DNA of 64,000 nucleotides from assembly GCF_019668505.1 (NCBI RefSeq), contig NZ_AP024371.1:1-64000 (forward strand), in the 5' to 3' direction. This document shows positions 20,699 through 30,236 of the stretch, piece by piece; within the stretch, counting starts at the first letter, position 1, and each line of letters opens with the position of its first letter. Source of the DNA: Borrelia miyamotoi. GTDB lineage: Bacteria; Spirochaetota; Spirochaetia; Borreliales; Borreliaceae. The notes beneath the pieces are model-generated. The model saw nothing but the letters and a program-made list of their open reading frames with translations, made no database searches and was not told the origin of the DNA. Made by a program: the position numbers and the translations under genes.

Positions 20699-21725
20699 GT
20701 TGCTCACCATTTAAACTATCATTTTTCTTCAAATTTAGATGAAAATATGCAAAATCAGTAGCTTTACGCCCTCTACTAGTCCTCTCAATTAGACCCTTTA
20801 AAATAAGATAAGGTTCATAAAAATCCTCAAGTGAATCTGCTGTTTCACCAACAGAAATTGCTAAAGTTTCAACACCAACAGGTCCACCCTTAAACTTCAG
20901 TATTAAACTCCTTAAAATATTTCTATCTTGTTCATCAAGACCTTCGTGATCAATTTTCAACATCTTAAGTCCAAAACTTACAGTGCCCTCTGTTATAAAA
21001 TTGTAACCACCAACTTGAGCAAAATCCCTCATCCGTCTCAAAAGCCTATTTGCAATACGAGGAGTGCCTCTTGAACTTTTTGCAAGAAGCCTGGCAGCTT
21101 TATCTTCTAAATTAACATTTAAAATAACAGAATTTCTTTTGATTATTCCCACAAGTTCATCTTCATTATAAAGCTCAAATCTAGATACAATCCCAAATCT
21201 CGCATAAAGTGGTGTAGCAACTTTCCCAGGTTTTGTAGTAGCACCAATTAAAGTAAACTGAGGAATTGGCATTCTTACAGTCCTTGCAGCAGGACCTTGC
21301 CCAATTATCCAATCTATCTTATAATCTTCCATCGCAATATAAAGCATCTCTTCTACAACAGGTTTAAGCCTATGTATTTCATCAACAAACAGAATACTTT
21401 TATCATCAAGAGTTGTTAGAATACCAACAATATCCTTTGGTTTATCAAGAGCTGGAGCTGAAGTTACCTTAATTGTAGCATTCATTTCAAAAGCAATAAT
21501 ACTAGCAAGAGTAGTTTTTCCAAGCCCTGGAGGCCCACTTAAAAAAATATGATCAAGTGCTTCATTTCTTTCCCTAGATGCCCTTATAAAAACATTTAAG
21601 TTTTCCTTAATATGAGATTGTCCTACAAACTCTCCAAGAGATTTTGGTCTAAGTTCATTTTCATTACTATCATACAGGAAGTCTTTATCAGAACTTAAAA
21701 ACTTAGTTCTCTCTCCAAAATCCAT
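20673..21725 (-). CDS. ruvB: Holliday junction branch migration ATPase RuvB
   Basis: 350 residues. AAA+ motor that drives branch migration with RuvA. Walker A GPPGLGKT at 64-71, Walker [10 protein letters not shown], sensor [19 protein letters not shown], and a C-terminal winged helix ending [17 protein letters not shown]. The ATG follows GGGAGATTAA. Gene order ruvA, ruvB, queA in a minus-strand run. Confidence 0.97.
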   Translation of the reverse strand: MDFGERTKFLSSDKDFLYDSNENELRPKSLGEFVGQSHIKENLNVFIRASRERNEALDHIFLSGPPGLGKTTLASIIAFEMNATIKVTSAPALDKPKDIVGILTTLDDKSILFVDEIHRLKPVVEEMLYIAMEDYKIDWIIGQGPAARTVRMPIPQFTLIGATTKPGKVATPLYARFGIVSRFELYNEDELVGIIKRNSVILNVNLEDKAARLLAKSSRGTPRIANRLLRRMRDFAQVGGYNFITEGTVSFGLKMLKIDHEGLDEQDRNILRSLILKFKGGPVGVETLAISVGETADSLEDFYEPYLILKGLIERTSRGRKATDFAYFHLNLKKNDSLNGEQHGYQRVLF

Positions 21726-21770
21726 TTAATCTCCCTATTATTACTAAACATTAGATTAAATATCTAAAAT

Positions 21771-22361
21771 TTAACCTGAAAGTCTTCTTAAAATTTCTCT
21801 GAATAAAAATTGTTCTTGGTCAACTTCACTCAACATCAAAAATTCATTAGCAGCTAAAATCTCTTTAATCTTAGCTATAACTAGCTTTCTATCAAAACCC
21901 ATATTAACAATTGACTGCTCAAGATCTTTAAATTTCAAAACATCCTCACTCAACTCTTCAGATTTAACAAGTTTTCCTCTAAGTTTTAAAAATATTTTGC
22001 CCGCCATTTTATTTCCAATGCCTTTGACCTTAGAAATAAGCTTAACATCTTCCCTCTCAACAGCACTTATAAATTCACTGTATTTTATTTCAGACAATAT
22101 CCTTAAAGCCGCCCTTGGACCTATTCCATCAACACTAATAAGTTTCTTAAAAACTTCTCTCTCTGATAAATTCAAAAAACCAAAAAGTTTAATTTCATCC
22201 TCTCGCAAATAAAGATAAGTTAACATTTCAACATTTTCTAGCAACTCTAATTTTGCCATATAAAAAGAACTAACTAAAACCTCAAATTCAAAGGAAAGTA
22301 TTACAACAACAACACTAAATTCTTTTTTCGCTACAATTTTACCATAAATTTTATTGATCAT
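21771..22361 (-). CDS. ruvA: Holliday junction DNA helicase subunit RuvA
   Basis: 196 residues. The N-terminal OB domain (MINKIYGKIVAKKE) is followed by tandem helix-hairpin-helix motifs (LISVDGIGPRAALRIL and ISKVKGIGNKMAGKIFLKLRGK) and a C-terminal domain III that contacts RuvB. It binds the four-way junction. 45 bases separate it from ruvB, and ruvC lies about 150 bases upstream on the same strand. Confidence 0.95.
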   Translation of the reverse strand: MINKIYGKIVAKKEFSVVVVILSFEFEVLVSSFYMAKLELLENVEMLTYLYLREDEIKLFGFLNLSEREVFKKLISVDGIGPRAALRILSEIKYSEFISAVEREDVKLISKVKGIGNKMAGKIFLKLRGKLVKSEELSEDVLKFKDLEQSIVNMGFDRKLVIAKIKEILAANEFLMLSEVDQEQFLFREILRRLSG

Positions 22362-22517
22362 AAAATTAAATTATAATACATAAAAACTTTAAGTTTATTC
22401 TATTTTTACCAATAGCATAAATTATTAAGATATTTTTAGCAGACATCACTACTTAATGAATCTGTTTAATCTTATTTTCCTACCATGATGACTTTGGAAA
22501 CAAAACCTACACATACA

Positions 22518-22994
22518 CTATTCTCGATGATTGCCATGACAAATTGCAAGCGCTAGTGCATCACTACTATGATCACTATTAAAAATAAAATTAGGGTTCA
22601 TTCCAAGTAAAATACGCATAACATATTTCACTTGTACCTTTTTAAGCCTACCAAATCCAGAAATTGAATTCTTGACTTGTATTGGAGTATATTCATAAAA
22701 ATCTACATTTTGCAAAGCAAGAGTTAAAATAATAGCTCCTCGAGCTTCAGCTACCCTTATTGCGGTCTTTTTATTTTTAGCAAAATAAATATCTTCAATA
22801 CTTGCAACATTGGGCTTAAATTTATCAATAATAAGAACTAGATCATCAAAAATTAACTTTAACCTATCTTTCAAAGATATACAAGAATCAGTTACAATAG
22901 TTCCATCTTGAACATACATATATCGGCTACCCTTTTTGTCTAAAATTCCCCATCCAACATTTGCAAGACCAGGATCAATACCCAATATTCTCAT
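22518..22994 (-). CDS. ruvC: Crossover junction endodeoxyribonuclease RuvC
   Basis: 158 residues from the ATG at 22994; an ATG at 22997 and a TTG at 23003 are in frame. Resolves Holliday junctions by paired nicks. RILGIDPGLANVGWG opens the RNase-H-like fold; the predicted acidic set is Asp7, Glu67 (ASIEDIYFAKNKK), His142 and Asp145 (DHSSDALALAICHG). His in the third place is as in Thermus RuvC. Length and fold look complete. It lies between ruvA and yebC. From memory, Lyme borreliae have no recognisable ruvC, so this points to the relapsing-fever clade. Confidence 0.93.
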   Translation of the reverse strand: MRILGIDPGLANVGWGILDKKGSRYMYVQDGTIVTDSCISLKDRLKLIFDDLVLIIDKFKPNVASIEDIYFAKNKKTAIRVAEARGAIILTLALQNVDFYEYTPIQVKNSISGFGRLKKVQVKYVMRILLGMNPNFIFNSDHSSDALALAICHGNHRE

Positions 22995-23038
22995 CATGAT
23001 CAAATTTCAGAAAAAATCTAATAGCAAAACTAATAGAC

Positions 23039-23761
23039 CTAATCAATAATTTCTAAATTATGCACAATTTCTTGAATATCATCAAAATCTTCCAATTTTT
23101 CAATAAGAGCAAGAATTTTATCCATCTGTTCTTTATTTAAAGAAATCTTATTTTCAGGAATAAGAGCAATCTCTGCAATATCTTCTTCAAATTTAGTTTT
23201 TAAAACGGATAAAATAGATTCAAAACTTTCAACACTTGTTATTACCTCTACCTGAGAACCTTCACTACAAACATCCTCTGCACCCGCCTCTAATGCAAGC
23301 TCCATTATTATATCTTCGGAATATCTATCTAAACTATAAAGAATTAATCCCTTTTTGTGAAACATATAAGACACAGAACCGGGAGCTCCAAGAGAACCAC
23401 CACCCTTTGCAAGAACGCTTCTTATATCGCTTGCTGTTCTATTTTTATTATCAGTTAAACAGTTAATTATTAAAGCCACCCCATGAGGAGCATAAGCCTC
23501 ATAAGTAAGCTCAAAATATTCAGAGCCTGTATTATCTCCAATACCCTTTTTTATTGCTTTCTCAATATTATCTTTGGGCATATTAGAAACTCTCGCTTTG
23601 TTAACCGCAAGGCGCAATCTAGCATTAGAGTCAATATCACCCCCGCCCATCTTGGCAGCAACACTTATCTCACGAATTAACTTAGTAAAAATCTTATTTT
23701 TCCTAGCATCAAGAGCACCTTTCTTCCTCTTTATAGTTGACCATTTACTATGACCAGACAT
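23039..23761 (-). CDS. yebC: YebC/PmpR family DNA-binding regulatory protein
   Basis: 240 residues with the unmistakable start SGHSKWSTIKRKKGALDARK, then FTKLIREISVAAKMGGGD and LALEAGAEDV segments. Family members act as transcription regulators, and some have been linked to translation at proline stretches. In B. burgdorferi a YebC-type protein has been tied to control of antigenic-variation gene expression, as I recall. A very strong GGAGG site six bases before the ATG suggests high expression. One base from folD. Confidence 0.95.
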   Translation of the reverse strand: MSGHSKWSTIKRKKGALDARKNKIFTKLIREISVAAKMGGGDIDSNARLRLAVNKARVSNMPKDNIEKAIKKGIGDNTGSEYFELTYEAYAPHGVALIINCLTDNKNRTASDIRSVLAKGGGSLGAPGSVSYMFHKKGLILYSLDRYSEDIIMELALEAGAEDVCSEGSQVEVITSVESFESILSVLKTKFEEDIAEIALIPENKISLNKEQMDKILALIEKLEDFDDIQEIVHNLEIID

Positions 23762-23762
23762 G

Positions 23763-24668
23763 CTAAACCTCCACCAATTTTTCTAATTTTTCTAAAACAT
23801 CAAATTTATGATGCCTAATTAAATGTGCTTTAATTGTATTAAACATCAACATAAGAACTGTCACAGGACCAATGCCACCTATTACAGGGGTAATAAACTT
23901 AACATTGTCTTTAATTGATTCAAAATCAACATCTCCTACAAGAACAGTCTCACCATTAATTTCTACCCTAGAAATACCAATATCAATAACATATTGATGC
24001 CCAGATATCATATTAGCACGTATCAAGTTAGGCTTCCCAACAGCAGAAATAATAATATCTGCTTGCCTAACATAGGCACCTAAATTAACACTTTTACTAT
24101 GACAAGTAATCACAGTTGCATTATAAGGCTTACAAGAAAGCAAGATAGAAATAGGTCTCCCAACAAGAGAACTTCTTCCAACCAAAACAACAGTTTTACC
24201 AGAGACTTCTATTTGCCTGTCAAATAAAACTTTCAAAACAGCAAGGGCTGTACAAGGAATAAATCCTCTCTTATCACCTAAAATCAACTTACCCAAATTA
24301 ATAGCAGAAAGTCCATCTACATCTTTTGTATTTAATATGCTATTTAAAACCACATTTACATTCATTTCAGCAGCAATAGGCAACTGAACAATAATGCCAT
24401 CAGTAAATTCATTCACATTTTCAGCTTCAATCAATTTTAAAATATCATCTTGTCCTAAATTTTCAGCTAACCTAATAACATTAAAATGAATACCAATTTC
24501 TTTCGATACCCTTTCCTTAACAGAAACATAAAGTTTACTTGCAGGACTATTATTAGCCAAAATCACCTTTAAAGAAATTTTACCGACTAAATCATGACAG
24601 ATTAAAAAATTTTTTAACAATAAATAGTACTGATTTGCAAAAAATTTACCATCAAAAACATTACTCAA
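23763..24668 (-). CDS. folD: Bifunctional methylenetetrahydrofolate dehydrogenase/cyclohydrolase
   Basis: 301 residues. Interconverts 5,10-methylene- and 10-formyl-THF; the formyl product feeds the formyltransferase Fmt, also in this window. SPASKLYVSVKERV holds the catalytic Lys region; TDGIIVQLPIA, VDGLSAINLGKL and VVLVGRSSLVGRPIS (NADP site) are diagnostic. The start is a TTG at 24668 with GAGGGA about nine bases upstream; no ATG is available near the N-terminus. Confidence 0.94.
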   Translation of the reverse strand: MSNVFDGKFFANQYYLLLKNFLICHDLVGKISLKVILANNSPASKLYVSVKERVSKEIGIHFNVIRLAENLGQDDILKLIEAENVNEFTDGIIVQLPIAAEMNVNVVLNSILNTKDVDGLSAINLGKLILGDKRGFIPCTALAVLKVLFDRQIEVSGKTVVLVGRSSLVGRPISILLSCKPYNATVITCHSKSVNLGAYVRQADIIISAVGKPNLIRANMISGHQYVIDIGISRVEINGETVLVGDVDFESIKDNVKFITPVIGGIGPVTVLMLMFNTIKAHLIRHHKFDVLEKLEKLVEV

Positions 24669-24829
24669 CTAAAAATTCCCTCACTCCAAACTCAGCTCAA
24701 ATATCATACATTATACTATACTTATACTGTAAGCATAAAGAAGATAAATTAACATAAAATTAATTGTAATAAAACTTGTTTTCAAATATAATAACTTTTA
24801 AACAAAGAGTTTTTGAAATATGGAGAATG

Positions 24830-25465
24830 ATGAAAAAAAATCTTTTAGTCGGATTTGCTTTACTGCTATTTTTATGCATCAATGTAAAAAGAACTGAAGC
24901 ATATTCAATTGATAAAAAAGGAAATTCTATTATGGGCGCAGATTTAAGTTTAGGAATTCCCCTTTTTTACAATGGTCTATCAAAAATCTTTTCTTCAAAT
25001 CTATATCCTGGAGGAATTGGATCACTTAAATACCAATATCATATCTTAAGCAGTTTAGCTATAGGTCTTGAGCTCAGATACTTATTTAATTTTGATATCA
25101 ATCATTCATTTAGCTTGTTAAATCCTGACTCTAGCATAGGTAAAACACTCAGTACAGTGCCTATCACATTCTTAATAAGCTATATCTTCAATATAGGCGA
25201 GCTCTTTCAGATACCCATATTTTCAAATATAGGATTTTCTTTAAGTTCTTATGGAGATAAAAGTGATAGTATCTCAAATTTAAGAACTTTTGATGCAATG
25301 CCTGTAATATCTATTGGTTCCGGAATCCTATGGAATTTTAATCATAAATGGGCTTTAGGAATGACATCTACATGGTGGACAATGTTTGAATTTGGAAATT
25401 CAGCTAAAATGGGACATTTTTTAATAATATCACTCTCAATAATAGTGAATATAAGCAAATTGTAG
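24830..25465 (+). CDS. Secreted protein of unknown function, possible outer-membrane protein
   Basis: 211 residues from the ATG at 24830 (GGAG four bases upstream; another ATG at 24827). A classical signal peptide KKNLLVGFALLLFLCIN is followed by a likely cleavage after TEA. The mature part has alternating hydrophobic strands and Gly/Ser turns, ends in LIISLSIIVNISKL, and could be a small beta-barrel; this is inference. It is followed after three bases by the lipoprotein gene. Corresponds to BB_0027. Confidence 0.75.
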   Translation: MKKNLLVGFALLLFLCINVKRTEAYSIDKKGNSIMGADLSLGIPLFYNGLSKIFSSNLYPGGIGSLKYQYHILSSLAIGLELRYLFNFDINHSFSLLNPDSSIGKTLSTVPITFLISYIFNIGELFQIPIFSNIGFSLSSYGDKSDSISNLRTFDAMPVISIGSGILWNFNHKWALGMTSTWWTMFEFGNSAKMGHFLIISLSIIVNISKL

Positions 25466-25468
25466 GTT

Positions 25469-26503
25469 ATGATGAACAAAAAAGATTTTAAAAAATTCAT
25501 GGTAATAATATTAACACTTTTCATTCTATCATGTTCAAGTGAATCTATCTTTTCCCAACTGAGCAAGTTGCAAAAAATAAACAACAACAATAATATCCTA
25601 GACAGTGCAAGCCCAAGTGGCATCTCATTAGTCAATAATATTCTTTATATTGCAGCAATGCATTTATTTAAAAAAGAAAATGGAAACGTTGAAAAAGTAA
25701 ATTTTAGTAATTCTTATGAGTTTGTAATTGACCTAGTCAATATATCAGGGGAAACATATTTACTAGTTCAAAACAAAAATGGACAACTAGAACTATATAC
25801 TCTCAAGAACAATAATTGGACAATTAAATTCAAAAAAAATCTCATTGCAATTAAATTTTTAAAATCTATAACCACAAGTGGCATTACTTCAGCCTATATC
25901 TTAGCATTAGAAGAAAATGGAAAACAAATCATTCTAGATTTAAATGGAAATAATCAAACCCCTAGAGGTATAACTAATGATGATAAATTCTATCAAATCT
26001 CAAATGAGAATAAATTAATTACAGGTAGATCTTCAAAAATTTGGCAACTAAATGGGGGAGGAATTATAAAGGTTAACTCAACAAATGAAATAATGGCAAT
26101 AATAGAAACAAGTATACGTGGCTCTAAAGAAACTCTAGTAATCACTGGAAGAGAGTATGATGCATCAGACAATCAATTTAAAATATACTCAAGCACAAAT
26201 AATTATCAAACTCCAATATTCAATTACGAAGGAATAGGAGAATTTATTGCATATTTCGCAAGAGAAGTTGATGGCATAATACTTATCGGAAGTAATAGTG
26301 GATTTGTAGAGCTCATTAAAAATAAAAATACCTTTATTTTGCAACCACCTTCACAATCTGTATTTTCAGGCTCTTATAATGGTTCACAATTAAGTACAAC
26401 AAAACTTAATGATATTATACCTATATCAAATAAAGTAATTTACATACTAACTCAAGGAAAAGGATTATGGAAAATTGAAAACAAAAAACTAACTAAAGAA
26501 TAG
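25469..26503 (+). CDS. Lipoprotein, BB0028-type BAM complex component
   Basis: 344 residues. Signal peptide with lipobox LFILSC, Cys near residue 22, followed by SSESIF. The mature part consists of repeated beta-strand segments (LVNNILYIAAMHLF, TYLLVQNKNGQLELYTL, IILIGSNSGFVELI), suggesting a propeller-like fold. The B. burgdorferi homologue BB0028 has been reported to associate with BamA and BB0324 in outer-membrane protein assembly. Its 3' end overlaps the convergent gene by 15 bases. Confidence 0.82.
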   Translation: MMNKKDFKKFMVIILTLFILSCSSESIFSQLSKLQKINNNNNILDSASPSGISLVNNILYIAAMHLFKKENGNVEKVNFSNSYEFVIDLVNISGETYLLVQNKNGQLELYTLKNNNWTIKFKKNLIAIKFLKSITTSGITSAYILALEENGKQIILDLNGNNQTPRGITNDDKFYQISNENKLITGRSSKIWQLNGGGIIKVNSTNEIMAIIETSIRGSKETLVITGREYDASDNQFKIYSSTNNYQTPIFNYEGIGEFIAYFAREVDGIILIGSNSGFVELIKNKNTFILQPPSQSVFSGSYNGSQLSTTKLNDIIPISNKVIYILTQGKGLWKIENKKLTKE

Positions 26504-26920
26504 ACGATGAAAATTAATTGCAAAATTTGAATATCGAACTTTATTAGATCTTGCACTAAAACATTTTCTAACCTTAATACCTAAACTAATATTTAGTTTA
26601 GATCTAAAGTATAAGTAGTTTATGTTATTTATATCAAAAATCTGACCCTCATCATTCATAACTCTAATTTGCAAATCTAATAATTCCTTAACAAGTAATA
26701 TATCCCTGGTAACCACCATACTATTTCTATCAACGAATTCCAAAATAAAAGAATCAACATTGTCTACAACCTTAACAATAGTACTTTTTGTCATATCTAA
26801 ATTTAGATATCGATTCGCAACCAAAATAAGATCCACTCCTCTAAGTAATACAAAATTTTGTAAAAATTTTATTACCCGAAAATTACAAGAATCAGCATCA
26901 ACAAAAATCTTATTTAACAA
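26489..26920 (-). CDS. YaiI/YqxD (DUF188) family protein
   Basis: 143 residues. The N-terminal IFVDADSCNFRVIKFL and the central LILVANRYLNLDM and SMVVTRDILLVKELL segments match the PIN-like DUF188 family, with conserved Asp residues suggesting metal binding. No biochemical role is established. The start appears to be a TTG at 26920 inside the last codons of the upstream signal-peptidase-like gene. Confidence 0.8.
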   Translation of the reverse strand: MLNKIFVDADSCNFRVIKFLQNFVLLRGVDLILVANRYLNLDMTKSTIVKVVDNVDSFILEFVDRNSMVVTRDILLVKELLDLQIRVMNDEGQIFDINNINYLYFRSKLNISLGIKVRKCFSARSNKVRYSNFAINFHRLFFS

Positions 26921-27545
26921 TTTTATTGTCCATTATCTTTAACATTAATAAAGATAAAATATGAGATTTTTTAATAGGCCCAAATACTCTAGAATCATTT
27001 AAAATTTTTAAATTATCATTTAATAGAAAAAATTCATTTTTCTTTAAGGCAAAACACTTAATTACTTCATTAAAGCTAAAAAAATCATTTAATTTATAAT
27101 CACCCATAAGATTACCATTCAAATAATAACAATTATTATCTCTTCGATAAACCAAAACATCAAAACCCTTAACATAAACTAAATCTCCCTGGATAGCCAC
27201 TATCTTTGAAATTTTATAACTTTTCGTATTAAAAATTTTGTTTAAAAAAAATAAATCTCTGAAAAAATCTGAAACAAGATTTCTCCTTAAATTTAAATCT
27301 TCATAAAGTACAATATCATTCATTTTTAAAGGCACAACAAAAGATCTTATATGTTTTGAAACAAAAATTAAACTATTATTTTTTGTTATTAAAGGCAACA
27401 TTTCATCACCCTGACAAGTAAAAATCTGTAAAACAAATTTTGTAAAAAAATAATTTAACACTAAAAACAATAGAATAAAATTAAAAAAACTTTGCCTCCT
27501 CTTCTTTTTTAAAAGTCTTTGCTCAAAAGTTAAATATGCTGCCAT
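26910..27545 (-). CDS. Signal peptidase I paralogue lacking the Ser/Lys dyad
   Basis: 211 residues with one N-terminal membrane segment (about 21-42). The family boxes can be placed but key residues are changed: box B reads CQGDEMLPLI at 44-53, with Glu48 where the nucleophilic Ser belongs; box D reads SKIVAIQGD at 113-121, with Ser113 where the general-base Lys belongs; box E is recognisable in NDSRVFGPI. It directly follows, by two bases, a second copy with all catalytic residues. I infer a non-catalytic paralogue. B31 calls the equivalent lepB-1 (BB_0030). Confidence 0.8.
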   Translation of the reverse strand: MAAYLTFEQRLLKKKRRQSFFNFILLFLVLNYFFTKFVLQIFTCQGDEMLPLITKNNSLIFVSKHIRSFVVPLKMNDIVLYEDLNLRRNLVSDFFRDLFFLNKIFNTKSYKISKIVAIQGDLVYVKGFDVLVYRRDNNCYYLNGNLMGDYKLNDFFSFNEVIKCFALKKNEFFLLNDNLKILNDSRVFGPIKKSHILSLLMLKIMDNKIVK

Positions 27546-27547
27546 AT

Positions 27548-28528
27548 TTAAATCAAACCTATTCTAGAAATAGGAAAATACATGAAAAGAGCTTTACCAA
27601 GAATTTTATTTTTATCTATGACTCCAAAAAATCTACCATCATAAGAATTATCTCTATTATCTCCAATAGGTAATACATATCCATAAGGCACATACATCCC
27701 ATAATCTCTCATTATGGCCCTCTCCATGTAATAATCAACATATGGCATAAAAGTTACCAAATAACGATACTCTAATCTTTCAACTTCAAACCTATCAACT
27801 TCTCTAACATTAAAAAATGAAAAATCAGACATATTTTCTAGATTAACGCTTAATTGATTTAGTGCAATAAACATAGCAAGATTATCATAAACCTTATAAT
27901 CTGCATCTTGTATATATTTCTTAATACTAAAATTATATCCTAATGAAGCTTTATAAGAATCTTCTTCTATAAAATCTTCTTCTCCTTCTTTCTTAACAAA
28001 TACTTTACCATTCCGAAATCTTACAATCTTACCATCTGAAAATAACGCTCTTTTGACAAGAAATCTAACACTAGGATTCCCATTTTCATCTCTATCAAGA
28101 TCAATAAAACTAAAAGTTAACATGTAAAGTAATCTATGTAAAATATCAAAAAAAAGTCCTTTTGACTTATATTCAACATTTTCAAAAATAACAATATCTG
28201 TTTCATCCGCATCTTTTAATCCTTTTATTTTCAACACTCCCGGCAAAAGCTCAGGCCCATAAGAAAACTTATCCACAAATAACAAATCTCCAATCTGAAG
28301 AGTATTCTCCATTGACCCCGATGGAATTCTATATGCTTGTAAAAAATATTGATTTATTCCAAAAACAAAAATCGCAGCACCCAAAAGCTCAAATAGAAAG
28401 TTCATCATAAAGCCTCGACTTTTGGTTTTCAATTTATAAAAATACTTCTTTCTTTTTCTATAAGTTAAATATTTCTCAATAATCTTCACTAAAAAGTCAG
28501 CAAACTTATCTAATTTTTCTAAATACAT
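27548..28528 (-). CDS. lepB: Signal peptidase I
   Basis: 326 residues, longer than typical because of an insert between boxes D and E. Cleaves signal peptides from exported proteins at the outer face of the inner membrane. A membrane segment at about 43-62 precedes box B IPSGSMENTL (Ser72); box D FLVKRALF holds Lys159; box E is PIGDNRDNSYDGRFFGVI. The catalytic dyad is intact. It is upstream of the degenerate paralogue in the same unit. Confidence 0.93.
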   Translation of the reverse strand: MYLEKLDKFADFLVKIIEKYLTYRKRKKYFYKLKTKSRGFMMNFLFELLGAAIFVFGINQYFLQAYRIPSGSMENTLQIGDLLFVDKFSYGPELLPGVLKIKGLKDADETDIVIFENVEYKSKGLFFDILHRLLYMLTFSFIDLDRDENGNPSVRFLVKRALFSDGKIVRFRNGKVFVKKEGEEDFIEEDSYKASLGYNFSIKKYIQDADYKVYDNLAMFIALNQLSVNLENMSDFSFFNVREVDRFEVERLEYRYLVTFMPYVDYYMERAIMRDYGMYVPYGYVLPIGDNRDNSYDGRFFGVIDKNKILGKALFMYFPISRIGLI

Positions 28529-28761
28529 AAACTTATCCTCAAAATCAAATTATATCTAAAATCAAAAATTATTAACATCCTTATAATCACAAAGCCTTAT
28601 TAAAAAGAACAAAATCCTAAAACAAAGATATACAAATTACACAAACTAATCTTTTACCATTATAAAAAACTCAACACAATTTCATTTGCATTTTTAATTA
28701 ATAAAAACACAAACATATTCAATATTGAATTTCTTCTAATACTTTTTTATAATCACTATAT

Positions 28762-30234
28762 ATGCTTAAAGAGAATGGCATTCCTAATATTAAGGAAGAA
28801 GCACTTAAAGTAAAGTTAAAACCAATCTTAGGAATAACCCCAAAAGTTTATGTTTTTTTTATAATAATTATTCTACCATTAATATTACTGTTCAGTTTAA
28901 TCATAAACAACAAGTTAAAAAATCCTGGGGCATATTTAAAAATAAACACTAACATAAATAATGCACATGTTTATCTAGACGAAAAATACATTGGAAGAAC
29001 ACCATTAAACAAATATACAAGTGCTACTAAAGGCACCTTAAAGATTCAAAGACTCGGATTTGAGACTTATGAAAAAAAAATTGAAATACAAAATAGCTTA
29101 TTCACAAGCTATAAGTTTAATATTGATTTAGAACTAAAAGATCCCAATAAAATCATTACACAAAGACAAAAAGAACTCTCAGTTATGACAAAAATTAAAA
29201 ATACTAATGAAAACATAAAATTAATTCCTGTATTCTCACTACTTTTAAATGATTTTAAAAATCATCCAGAAGAAATAAAAAAATTCTTTAAATCATCTAT
29301 TCCATATTTAAATTCGAATGAAATATTTAAAGACTTTCTGAAAGTATACACAAACATCTACTTAATAAAAAATAATAACAATAAAGAAATATGGGAATCT
29401 TTACAACAAAACTTTAATCTAGAAAGCAGATCAATAATTTGGTTTTTTGAAAACTTGGATAAAGAACAACAAAAACAAATATCTAAAGAAACATGGTTTA
29501 AAGCATTAATAGAAAAATTAAAAAATGAGAATAAAACTTTAAAAGTTGAAAATAAAAGCATAAATTTGTATCTAAATAATTTCAAAAAGATACCGTCACA
29601 AAATATTGAAAGTGTTAAAAATTACAAGTTATACTCACAAAACCTTACACTCAAAACCACATATAATTTAAAAGAATTTTTAATCCAAAATAGAAATGTG
29701 ACTAAAGCTGAATATCAAGATTTCTTAAATGAAAATCCAAAGTGGACACTAAACAATAAAGATAATCTAATAAAAGAAGAACTTGTAGATGAAAGTTATC
29801 TTAAAACCTTTAAACAAATGTCCTCAAATGAAGACATTACAAACATATCTTATCATGCAGCAATGGAATATGCTAAATGGTATTCTTCAAGTCTACCAAA
29901 AGGATTTAAAGCAAGACTTCCTATATCTCAAGAATGGGAACTATATCAAAGAGAAGTACCAAGGGCTATAAATAGTCTAAATGTCAATGAAATATCTAAG
30001 AAAGTTGGATTTTGGAATTTAATGCAAAACTCAAGTTTCAATGAAACTCTATTATTTCAAAGTGAAAATGACATATATTCTGCAAACTCAAACTTCAATT
30101 CGCTAATCACTGAAATTAGAACATATAACTATCATAACAATGCAATACTTAAACCTTCAATGAAAGCTTCATTTTTTAAGAATTGGAGTTATTCTCCAAA
30201 TATTGGATTTAGACTTGTTATTGAGAAGGAATAG
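28762..30234 (+). CDS. PEGA-domain membrane protein with FGE-sulfatase-like C-terminus
   Basis: 490 residues. One membrane segment (about 30-50) is followed by a PEGA domain (about 56-105: AHVYLDEKYIGRTPL and GTLKIQRLGFETYEKK), a Lys/Asn-rich helical middle, and a C-terminal region (about 310-490) resembling the formylglycine-generating-enzyme fold: RNVTKAEYQDFL, YHAAMEYAKWYSSSLP, KARLPISQEWE and GFRLVIE. The protein contains no Cys, so it cannot be an FGE catalyst; a carbohydrate- or envelope-binding role is possible. Three bases before smpB. Confidence 0.75.
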   Translation: MLKENGIPNIKEEALKVKLKPILGITPKVYVFFIIIILPLILLFSLIINNKLKNPGAYLKINTNINNAHVYLDEKYIGRTPLNKYTSATKGTLKIQRLGFETYEKKIEIQNSLFTSYKFNIDLELKDPNKIITQRQKELSVMTKIKNTNENIKLIPVFSLLLNDFKNHPEEIKKFFKSSIPYLNSNEIFKDFLKVYTNIYLIKNNNNKEIWESLQQNFNLESRSIIWFFENLDKEQQKQISKETWFKALIEKLKNENKTLKVENKSINLYLNNFKKIPSQNIESVKNYKLYSQNLTLKTTYNLKEFLIQNRNVTKAEYQDFLNENPKWTLNNKDNLIKEELVDESYLKTFKQMSSNEDITNISYHAAMEYAKWYSSSLPKGFKARLPISQEWELYQREVPRAINSLNVNEISKKVGFWNLMQNSSFNETLLFQSENDIYSANSNFNSLITEIRTYNYHNNAILKPSMKASFFKNWSYSPNIGFRLVIEKE

Positions 30235-30236
30235 AT

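Noticed and set aside
22362..22517. Extra small gene between ruvA and ruvC
   Set aside because: No open frame with a plausible start or composition; it reads as ordinary AT-rich intergenic sequence.
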